Shown here: piece after piece, positions 1 through 4,889 of the stretch
Numbering within the stretch: position 1 is the first letter of the stretch
Layout of the letters: each line of letters begins with the position of its first letter
Assembly: GCA_947176685.1 (NCBI GenBank)
Contig: CAMWRL010000101.1
Coordinates: forward strand, 1 to 6,649
Source: an uncultured Ruminococcus sp.
GTDB lineage: Bacteria; Bacillota; Clostridia; Oscillospirales; Ruminococcaceae
Length of the DNA: 6,649 bases
Direction: 5' to 3'
The notes under the pieces: generated by a model
Database searches by the model: none
Seen by the model: only the letters and a program-made list of their open reading frames with translations
What the model was told of the DNA's origin: nothing
Made by a program: the position numbers and the translations under genes

Positions 1-809
1 CCGTAAAGTGTACCGTTCTGAAGCGCAACGCCGTTTTTATCGTAATAATAGGAAGTATCACGTATTCCGTTGCAGAGACCGTCACCAAGCTGCGGATTGA
101 CAGGAGTACTTTCCGTAACTGTAATCGTACCTGAAATAACTTCTATTTCATCGGGCGCATAGATATGGAAAGCCGTTTTACCCGATTCAACTGCATAAAT
201 ACTGTTGGTTGTACCGCTGGAAGCGTTAAAACCGTTTGTGATGCGTGCAACGGAGATGTCATCAATATACATTTTGCATTTCAGTTCGTCACCGAGAATA
301 TTCCGTGGTGTGACGACGAATCGTTTCTGGAAACCCTGCTCAATTGTGATTTCCTCGTCCCACTGCGCTACCTCAAGACGCTGTTCCATTGTGATTTGCG
401 GCATATCATCAAGTGTACAGTTTTCAAGATTCATCTCCTTGACAAATGAAATATCCGTAATCGGAACAGAATGCATTTGCAGGTCGGTAAGCTTGGGAAG
501 ATTCTTTACTGTAGAATAGTCTGTAATACTTCCGCCGGTTACGCAAAGCATTTTGCAATTATCAAGATATTCAAACCACGATAAGTCACTTATTCCGTCC
601 ATATCAATAATCAGACGGTCTGTTTTCCGCAATTCCTCCTCTGTGACAATGCCGTCCTGATTCGGGTCGCAAATCCATGTAGTTTCCAGCAGTTTTTCAT
701 ATACAGCAGGCTCTACTTCAACAGGAACGGGAGTATCAGCAAATGCCATTATACTTGTACCGGAAAGAACAGTCGTAAGGCTGCATAATGCAGCTATCAT
801 TTTCTTCAA
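1..809 (-). CDS. Secreted EF-hand/leucine-rich-repeat protein, paralogue of the 641-residue dockerin protein; C-terminus beyond window
   Basis: Seen: an open frame of 269 complete codons from a TTG at 809-807, running off the window at base 1. The TTG is chosen because AGGAGG (823-818) sits 8 bases upstream; the next ATG, at 800, would be 17 bases away and would lose the lysines of the signal peptide. The N-terminus (MKKMIAALCS, then a hydrophobic run ending AFA at residue 24) reads as a Sec signal peptide. Residues 48-59 form a perfect EF-hand-like loop (DPNQDGIVTEEE). Residues 66-128 hold about three 21-22-residue leucine-rich repeats of internalin style, with the motif ITDIS. A beta-rich segment of about 163-233 ends in TITVTE. 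Residues 251-269 (ending NGTLY) match the start of the propeller-like region of the neighbouring protein. It follows that gene with a 195-base gap lacking a clear terminator or promoter, so co-transcription is plausible. Inferred: exported, calcium-binding, surface or cellulosome-associated. Whether it also ends in a dockerin cannot be seen. No enzyme motif was found. Confidence 0.85.
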   Translation of the reverse strand, partial: MKKMIAALCSLTTVLSGTSIMAFADTPVPVEVEPAVYEKLLETTWICDPNQDGIVTEEELRKTDRLIIDMDGISDLSWFEYLDNCKMLCVTGGSITDYSTVKNLPKLTDLQMHSVPITDISFVKEMNLENCTLDDMPQITMEQRLEVAQWDEEITIEQGFQKRFVVTPRNILGDELKCKMYIDDISVARITNGFNASSGTTNSIYAVESGKTAFHIYAPDEIEVISGTITVTESTPVNPQLGDGLCNGIRDTSYYYDKNGVALQNGTLY

Positions 810-817
810 TGTGCTAT

Positions 818-823
818 CCTCCT
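818..823 (-). promoter_or_regulatory. Ribosome binding site fixing the TTG start of the downstream paralogue
   Basis: AGGAGG on the minus strand, 8 bases ahead of TTG at 809. It is a full Shine-Dalgarno match and is the main reason for accepting a TTG start here. Confidence 0.85.
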
Positions 824-836
824 GTTTTTCTTCTTA

Positions 837-992
837 TTATTTGTATTTTGAAAAATATTCTTCTACAGAATAATTTTTGCTATTTTGTACATAATCTACC
901 GGATTATTATTATGAGTTATTACTTTTCCATTTTCGCCAATAGAAAAAGTTGTACTGAAAATGTGGAGTTCCTTCTCTGATAAGACATATTT
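837..992 (-). pseudogene. Possible 3' remnant of a coding sequence (51 codons, no start)
   Basis: Seen: an open stretch of 51 codons ending in TAA at 839-837, bounded upstream by an in-frame TGA at 995-993. It lies in the same frame as the dockerin protein, three codons beyond that gene's stop. The translation has the look of real protein: it contains FSIGENGKVITHNNNPVDYV and ends SVEEYFSKYK, with mixed charged, aromatic and glycine residues rather than the biased composition usual for spacer. There is no ATG, GTG or TTG start in frame and no ribosome binding site. Inferred: the C-terminal scrap of an earlier gene, perhaps another member of this paralogue family, left after recombination or replacement of its 5' part. 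Alternatively it is simply an open spacer frame by chance; 51 codons in AT-rich DNA is not long. Confidence 0.35.
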
Positions 993-1004
993 TCAGGTTA
1001 TTTT

Positions 1005-2930
1005 TCATTTTATGAGTTCTTTTTTCATAAGGCATAAGTCAAAAACGTCAAGCCTGCCGTCACCGGAAAAATCTGATTCTTTCCAGTTTTTCAGTTTTGT
1101 ATCAGGAACGCCGAGCAGCCACTTTTGCAGTGTAATGACATCAGATACGTCAAATTTACCGTCCATATCCACATCGCCGGATATTGTTTCGATTTGCTGC
1201 TGTTCAGACGGAACGACTTCCTCAAACGCCTTTGTTTCAAAGCAATACTGCCATATACTGCCGTCAGTCGTCATAAAATAGGCATATACTGTACCGTTGT
1301 CATCTTTTCTTGCGGCGATATAACTGTCCACATCTGCGAAAGCGGCTTTGTTTCCGTCATATTCCAGACAGAGAACATTATCATTTGTCAGATGATAATT
1401 GTATTCATTTTCCGGCGAAATATAACCGCCTGCTGAACCGCTATAATTAAATTCAAGCACAAACCGTCCTGCTGTTTTATAATCGGGATTGCTGATATTA
1501 TCGTCAGACAGAACGACTTTTGAAGCAGTACCGGCACGGTATGCTGTTCCGTCCGAAGTGATATGAACACAGCCATAAACATTTCCGCCGCTGTAATGGC
1601 GGTAGCCGACAAATACAACATCTTCCGCACATTTTTTGGCAGAAGGTTTTCCGCCGACACGGCGTACAACTTCCCATAGTACCTTATTTTCATCAATAAA
1701 ATAGCTGTGATAGGAGTCCGTGACATTCATAATACCAGTTGCAAATGCCTGATAACCGATAGTAGTGTTTTCGTCTTTCTTCAACTCAATCTGTACCAGT
1801 TCCCCTGTATCGGATATGAAATTCATTGACGAGTTTTCAAGGAAACGGCTGAATCCATTGTAGATAAGCTCGACCATATACTGACCTTTTACACGATGTA
1901 TGGAGTATACATCGCCGGAATCGGTTATACACATACCACGACCAATTGTTTTGAAATGAAGTCCGTCCGTACCAATGACCTTTTCACCATTGACTTCAAC
2001 AGTTCCGTCATTATAGAGTATCGTTTCTATTGTAATAAATTCTCCGGTTTCATCGTAAGTATAATCTCTATCAAAGCTGGCTGTATTTTCTGCGATTACT
2101 TCAGACTTTCCGCCTTTCAGTCTGTAGAGAGTGCCGTCTTTCAGTATAACTTTATCAGCAGACGAATAAAACGTTGAATCGTATACCTGCGGCATAGACT
2201 GTCCCTGTACGGACGGCAGAACTGTGGCTGATGTTTCAGCGACATTGATACGTCCTCTGTGAATTTCCTTATCATGCAGTTTCAGGACATATTCTGTAGA
2301 GCCTGCGCTTTTTCCGAAAACAGACACAGCGCAGACTTTTGCAGGATTATCCATTACTGCGTCATAAACTGCAACCGAAGTATCAGCAATTTCAAGCGTC
2401 AGTTCTTCATAAGTAAACATACCTGTTGGTGTTGCGCCAATCATATCGGAATAGCCTACAGAAGTATCAGCATCGTGAAATTTCATAATATCAATTTTCT
2501 GTTCGTCCGTGATTTGCTCCAGACCAACAGCATAAAACGTCATAAGGTTCATATCCTTTGCAAAGGAAATGTCTGTAACATTGGGCATATCGCTTAACTG
2601 CAATTTACTCAGCGTTCTGAACTGTGATAAAAACGAGAAGTCCGAAATACTGCCGTTGCAAAGAAACATAGACTTCGGCTGTTTCAGACGTTTAAGGAAA
2701 TCAACAGAATCAATGCTGTCAAGGTCAAGGTTGATATAAGTTGAATTACAGTATTCCTCCTCGGTTATTACTCCGTCTTCGTTGGCATCTGTAGTGCATT
2801 TTTCCAAAAGCTGTTGATAAATAGAATCAGGCAAGTCAACGGGCTTTGGTGTGTCATCTGCATAAGTTGCAGGTGCATTGACGGACAACAGAACAGAAGC
2901 CGCCAGTACTGTTGAAAAGATTCGTTTCAT
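1005..2930 (-). CDS. Secreted dockerin-bearing protein with EF-hand-like loop, leucine-rich repeats and propeller-like repeats
   Basis: A 641-residue exported protein. The start is the ATG at 2930, 8 bases after GGAGG (2943-2939); an in-frame ATG at 2969 adds 13 residues but spoils the signal peptide and has no ribosome site. Domains: signal peptide 1-24 (MKRIFSTVLA..., cleavage probably after ATYA); EF-hand-like loop 48-59 (DANEDGVITEEE); three leucine-rich repeats of about 21-22 residues at 66-129 (VTDIS at 118-122); a beta-rich, possibly immunoglobulin-like segment of about 172-232; then, at about 258-571, seven or eight copies of a loose motif (hydrophobic, D/N-x-G/N, V/L-Y/W) such as LKDGTLYRL, ITDSGDVYSI, ITSDGTAYRAG and MTTDGSIWQY, suggesting a beta-propeller. 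A type I dockerin closes it: calcium loops D586-D597 (DVDMDGKFDVSD) and D620-D631 (DFSGDGRLDVFD). Dockerins bind cohesins on scaffoldins, so the protein is probably cellulosome- or surface-attached. No glycosidase or protease motif is visible, so a binding role is as likely as a catalytic one. It has its own strong promoter. Confidence 0.93.
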   Translation of the reverse strand: MKRIFSTVLAASVLLSVNAPATYADDTPKPVDLPDSIYQQLLEKCTTDANEDGVITEEEYCNSTYINLDLDSIDSVDFLKRLKQPKSMFLCNGSISDFSFLSQFRTLSKLQLSDMPNVTDISFAKDMNLMTFYAVGLEQITDEQKIDIMKFHDADTSVGYSDMIGATPTGMFTYEELTLEIADTSVAVYDAVMDNPAKVCAVSVFGKSAGSTEYVLKLHDKEIHRGRINVAETSATVLPSVQGQSMPQVYDSTFYSSADKVILKDGTLYRLKGGKSEVIAENTASFDRDYTYDETGEFITIETILYNDGTVEVNGEKVIGTDGLHFKTIGRGMCITDSGDVYSIHRVKGQYMVELIYNGFSRFLENSSMNFISDTGELVQIELKKDENTTIGYQAFATGIMNVTDSYHSYFIDENKVLWEVVRRVGGKPSAKKCAEDVVFVGYRHYSGGNVYGCVHITSDGTAYRAGTASKVVLSDDNISNPDYKTAGRFVLEFNYSGSAGGYISPENEYNYHLTNDNVLCLEYDGNKAAFADVDSYIAARKDDNGTVYAYFMTTDGSIWQYCFETKAFEEVVPSEQQQIETISGDVDMDGKFDVSDVITLQKWLLGVPDTKLKNWKESDFSGDGRLDVFDLCLMKKELIK

Positions 2931-2938
2931 ATATAAAT

Positions 2939-2943
2939 CCTCC
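2939..2943 (-). promoter_or_regulatory. Ribosome binding site fixing the start of the dockerin protein
   Basis: GGAGG on the minus strand, 8 bases before the ATG at 2930. It selects that ATG over the upstream in-frame ATG at 2969, which precedes this site and has no good Shine-Dalgarno sequence of its own. Confidence 0.85.
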
Positions 2944-2970
2944 GTGTTTGTTTTATAAATTATGCGCATA

Positions 2971-2987
2971 CACGAAATATTTTCGTG
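2971..2987 (-). repeat. 7-bp perfect inverted repeat in the leader of the dockerin gene
   Basis: CACGAAA and TTTCGTG (plus strand) with a three-base loop. It lies about 10 bases downstream of the expected transcription start, so it would form a hairpin near the 5' end of the mRNA, or could serve as a palindromic operator. Function is not known from sequence. Confidence 0.55.
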
Positions 2988-3002
2988 CTGTCTTACAGTA
3001 AA

Positions 3003-3031
3003 ATTATAACATAAAAGTTTTAATTTGTCAA
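3003..3031 (-). promoter_or_regulatory. Consensus sigma-A promoter for the dockerin gene
   Basis: Reading the minus strand, TTGACA (3031-3026) and TATAAT (3008-3003) are separated by exactly 17 bases, with TG one base upstream of the -10 (TGTTATAAT, an extended -10). All twelve core bases match consensus. Transcription would start near 2996, giving a leader of about 66 bases before the ATG at 2930. This is the strongest promoter in the window and implies high basal expression of the secreted pair unless it is repressed. Confidence 0.9.
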
Positions 3032-3040
3032 GTATCAGCG

Positions 3041-3070
3041 ATATTTTGTAATATTTTGTAATGTTATGTA
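3041..3070 (-). repeat. Three tandem 10-bp AT-rich repeats upstream of the promoter
   Basis: On the plus strand ATATTTTGTA occurs twice in a row, followed by the variant ATGTTATGTA. The array begins ten bases upstream of the -35 box, at roughly -45 to -74. The 10-bp period puts the copies on one face of the helix, as expected for an UP-like element or a row of protein-binding sites. Being AT-rich, it could also be chance. Confidence 0.6.
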
Positions 3071-3113
3071 ATAAACCGTACAGAATTACGGTTCAGAAGT
3101 CTGTACGGTTTAT
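3071..3113 (-). terminator. 13-bp inverted repeat after sigE, probable transcription terminator
   Basis: ATAAACCGTACAG (3071-3083) and CTGTACGGTTTAT (3101-3113) pair perfectly around a 17-base loop, 7 bases past the sigE stop codon. The position fits a terminator for the spoIIGA-sigE operon. The minus-strand 3' flank (TTTATTACATAACATT) is only moderately T-rich, so termination may be weak, or the hairpin may instead protect the mRNA end. Within it a shorter alternative stem can form (3074-3080 with 3087-3093). Confidence 0.6.
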
Positions 3114-3120
3114 CAGTATG

Positions 3121-3819
3121 TTATGTTATGCTTTCGAGCTTTACACGGAGTTTATGTATAATCTTTTTTTCCAGACGGGATATATATGACTGCGAAATAC
3201 CTATCTGTTCAGCAACTTCCTTTTGTGTTTTTTCCTTGCCGTCAATAAGTCCGAAACGCATTTCCATTATTTCACGTTCACGGCTGCCGAGTTCCGCAAC
3301 TGCATTGCGTAAAATTTCACGTTCGGCTTCTGTTTCTATCCCCTTGTTTACAACATCCTCCTCAGTTCCCAGAACGTCCGACAATAATAATTCGTTTCCG
3401 TCATAATCTATGTTGAGGGGTTCGTCTATTGAAAGGTCGTTGCGATACTGCGAGGACTTCCGCAGAAACATAAGTATTTCATTTTCAATGCACCTTGACG
3501 CATATGTGGCAAGCTTTATGTTTTTTGTAGGACAGAAAGTATTTACAGCCTTGATAAGACCGATAGTCCCTATAGAAACCAAATCTTCAAGACCTATTCC
3601 GGTTGACTCGAATTTCTTCGCTATATATACAACGAGTCTGAGATTATGTACAATAAGCCTGTTGCGTGCGGAGGGGTCATTTTTTATAAGACCCTCAAAA
3701 ACCTCTGCTTCTTCCTGTCCCGAAAGCGGCGGCGGCAGAGTGTCCGAGCCGTTTATATAAAAAACGTCTCCACTGAATATGTCCCTGAACTTTTCAAGGA
3801 TTATTTTCATAATATTCAT
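3121..3819 (-). CDS. sigE: RNA polymerase sporulation sigma factor E (pro-sigma-E, mother-cell)
   Basis: A 232-residue sigma-70 family protein closely resembling Bacillus subtilis SigE (SpoIIGB). It directs early mother-cell transcription during sporulation, after SpoIIGA-dependent removal of an N-terminal pro-sequence. Visible parts: pro-region of about 1-22 with the conserved junction GDVFYINGSDTLPPPL (17-32); region 2 core at about 50-121 (NLRLVVYIAKKF, GLEDLVSIGTIGLIKAVNTF, LATYASRCIENEILMFLR); the SigE-typical linker DEPLNIDYDGNELLLSDVLG (132-151); and region 4 with its helix-turn-helix at 197-221 (TQKEVAEQIGISQSYISRLE). The start ATG at 3819 has AGGAG (3831-3827) 7 bases upstream. It begins 20 bases after the spoIIGA stop, the classic spoIIG operon order. 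The pro-region is about seven residues shorter than I recall for B. subtilis. No sigG gene follows in the window. Confidence 0.97.
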   Translation of the reverse strand: MNIMKIILEKFRDIFSGDVFYINGSDTLPPPLSGQEEAEVFEGLIKNDPSARNRLIVHNLRLVVYIAKKFESTGIGLEDLVSIGTIGLIKAVNTFCPTKNIKLATYASRCIENEILMFLRKSSQYRNDLSIDEPLNIDYDGNELLLSDVLGTEEDVVNKGIETEAEREILRNAVAELGSREREIMEMRFGLIDGKEKTQKEVAEQIGISQSYISRLEKKIIHKLRVKLESIT

Positions 3820-3839
3820 AATTATTCTCCTGTTCTGTA

Positions 3840-4649
3840 TTATCTTTTTAAAAGCTTCGGGTTGAAAATAGCATTTCCGGAATTTTCGCCCAGTCCTATA
3901 ACAGCGTCAACTTTTTTTCTTTCACCGCTGAGACTGTTTTTTATTAAAACTTCGTCCGGTCGGAAAACTTCAATAAATCCGCTGTCTGAAATGGTTGAAC
4001 AGGGCAGTATCCGAAAACCTTTCGGCGGACTGTCTCCGTCCGTGATGCCACTGAACTTTTTTTTATCGCACACTATCACCGGCGAACCTGAAAAGAAGTC
4101 CGTCAATGAATTTCCGGTGTCTGCCAGACCGTCAAGGGTTATAATTCTGTTGCTGTACTTTATCAGAACACTATAACAGTCCGTACCGTCGGGAGTGCGG
4201 TCAAGGAAGTTTTCCGCAAGATTTACCGCAAAATACATTACAGCGGTTGTCACGACAAGCAGCAGGAGTGAAAAATCCACATAAAAATAAGAGTTGTTGA
4301 AATGTACAAATTCAGGTTTCAGCCACGAGTAAACCGCATACACTGTACCGGCAAGTATGAAGTTTGCGGAAAAAAATGAAGCAGTATTTATAAAAAGACG
4401 TTTTTTTCCGTGAAATCCGAACGCCATTATTACAATTGTTACTGCTGCAAATAACTTTATGGAAATATTCAGCAGCGGATTTATATGCGGTGCAAGTATA
4501 AGCAATGAGTAAAGACTTCCATAGACGGCGGATATGATACATTTTCCGGCACTCAGCGGCGAATGCGTAAGCCTTGCGGTGATACGCAGTAAAAAATAGT
4601 TTACATAGATGTTGAGTACAATCAGGACGTCAATATAAATAGTTTGCAT
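3840..4649 (-). CDS. spoIIGA: Sporulation sigma-E processing peptidase SpoIIGA (membrane aspartic protease)
   Basis: A 269-residue protein with the SpoIIGA layout. The N-terminal half (about 1-140) has roughly five hydrophobic membrane segments, near 3-22, 31-52, 56-77, 80-101 and 117-138. The cytosolic C-terminal half carries the aspartic protease signature DTGNSL (D167-L172) in LADTGNSLTDFFSGSPV, and later DAVIGLGE (238-245) and IFNPKLL near the end. In the family the single catalytic aspartate works in a dimer, and the protease cleaves pro-sigma-E once SpoIIR signals from the forespore. B. subtilis SpoIIGA is about 309 residues, so this copy is somewhat short but complete. The start is ATG at 4649, 6 bases after GGAGG (4660-4656); extending to the TTG at 4673 would place the ribosome site inside the gene. 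It is followed directly by its substrate gene sigE. Confidence 0.95.
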   Translation of the reverse strand: MQTIYIDVLIVLNIYVNYFLLRITARLTHSPLSAGKCIISAVYGSLYSLLILAPHINPLLNISIKLFAAVTIVIMAFGFHGKKRLFINTASFFSANFILAGTVYAVYSWLKPEFVHFNNSYFYVDFSLLLLVVTTAVMYFAVNLAENFLDRTPDGTDCYSVLIKYSNRIITLDGLADTGNSLTDFFSGSPVIVCDKKKFSGITDGDSPPKGFRILPCSTISDSGFIEVFRPDEVLIKNSLSGERKKVDAVIGLGENSGNAIFNPKLLKR

Positions 4650-4655
4650 GGCACA

Positions 4656-4661
4656 CCTCCC
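4656..4661 (-). promoter_or_regulatory. Ribosome binding site fixing the spoIIGA start
   Basis: GGGAGG on the minus strand, 6 bases before the ATG at 4649. It rules out the longer reading from TTG at 4673. Confidence 0.8.
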
Positions 4662-4689
4662 ATAGACCTGCAATTACTTGTCTGTATTT

Positions 4690-4723
4690 ATTATAATGCA
4701 TACATACGGCGAAATATGTCGTA
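4690..4723 (-). promoter_or_regulatory. spoIIG promoter: -10 box with two tandem Spo0A-like boxes over the -35 region
   Basis: Minus strand: TATAAT at 4695-4690, with a leader of about 34 bases to the spoIIGA ATG. No good -35 stands at 17 bases. Instead, on the plus strand, CGGCGAA (4707-4713) and TGTCGTA (4717-4723) each match six of seven bases of the 0A box TGNCGAA/TGTCGAA and are exactly ten bases apart, covering the place of the -35. In B. subtilis the spoIIG promoter also has a poorly placed -35 and depends on Spo0A~P bound upstream and over it. Activation by phosphorylated Spo0A is therefore inferred. A weaker third match, TGTCACA, lies at 4734-4740. Confidence 0.65.
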
Positions 4724-4739
4724 ATTGTGTGCCTGTCAC

Positions 4740-4766
4740 AAAAAAATGCAGTCCCTCAGGACTGCA
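4740..4766 (-). terminator. Intrinsic terminator of the helicase/small membrane protein operon
   Basis: On the minus strand TGCAGTCC, loop TGAG, GGACTGCA, then seven T residues (plus-strand A run 4740-4746). The 8-bp perfect stem starts 5 bases after the stop of the small membrane protein gene, and insulates the spoIIG promoter from read-through. Confidence 0.92.
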
Positions 4767-4771
4767 CTGTT

Positions 4772-4876
4772 TTATGGCAGAAACGGTAATATTATTACAC
4801 CAAGTAACATAAGAATTGCAACTATAAGAACAGCAATTCTTTTTGCTTTGGTTTTTTCATGGTTGTTACTGCTCAA
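4772..4876 (-). CDS. Small single-pass membrane protein (34 residues), unrecognised family
   Basis: Seen: TTG start at 4876-4874, stop TAA at 4774-4772. The peptide begins MSSNNHEKTKAKR, a polar basic N-terminus, followed by one hydrophobic helix (IAVLIVAILMLLGVIILPFLP, 14-34), and ends right at the end of the helix. By the positive-inside rule the N-terminus would face the cytoplasm. GAGGTGA (4889-4883) lies 6 bases before the TTG. The gene begins 13 bases after the helicase stop codon and is followed at once by the terminator, so it is the last gene of the helicase operon and probably translationally coupled to it. Its real-gene status rests on the ribosome site, the clean lysine-rich-then-hydrophobic pattern and the tight packing. 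Function unknown; it may be a small regulatory or stress membrane peptide, but nothing here shows that. Confidence 0.72.
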   Translation of the reverse strand: MSSNNHEKTKAKRIAVLIVAILMLLGVIILPFLP

Positions 4877-4882
4877 CTTCTA

Positions 4883-4889
4883 TCACCTC
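4883..4889 (-). promoter_or_regulatory. Ribosome binding site for the 34-residue membrane protein
   Basis: GAGGTGA on the minus strand, immediately after the helicase stop codon (TGA, 4892-4890) and 6 bases before the TTG at 4876. It supports reading this short frame as a gene. Confidence 0.75.

Noticed and set aside
851..878. A plus-strand hairpin followed by a T run (ATTCT, AGAAT, TTTTT) as a terminator
   Set aside because: The stem is only about five base pairs and no plus-strand gene leads into it.
901..941. A separate promoter for the TTG-started paralogue in the 195-base gap
   Set aside because: TTGGCG and TAAT-rich hexamers occur on the minus strand, but their spacing (12 or 20 bases) does not fit a sigma-A promoter. 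Co-transcription from the upstream promoter is as likely.
2931..2969. An upstream start for the dockerin protein adding 13 residues
   Set aside because: The added residues are polar and would precede the signal peptide, and the ribosome binding site lies inside the extension, directly before the ATG at 2930.
3041..3070. The tandem 10-bp repeats as the start of a CRISPR or satellite array
   Set aside because: There are only three short contiguous units with no spacers, and no cas genes nearby.
3646..4176. A 176-codon plus-strand frame spanning the sigE-spoIIGA junction
   Set aside because: It is antisense to two confidently identified sporulation genes, with no ribosome site or recognisable domain.
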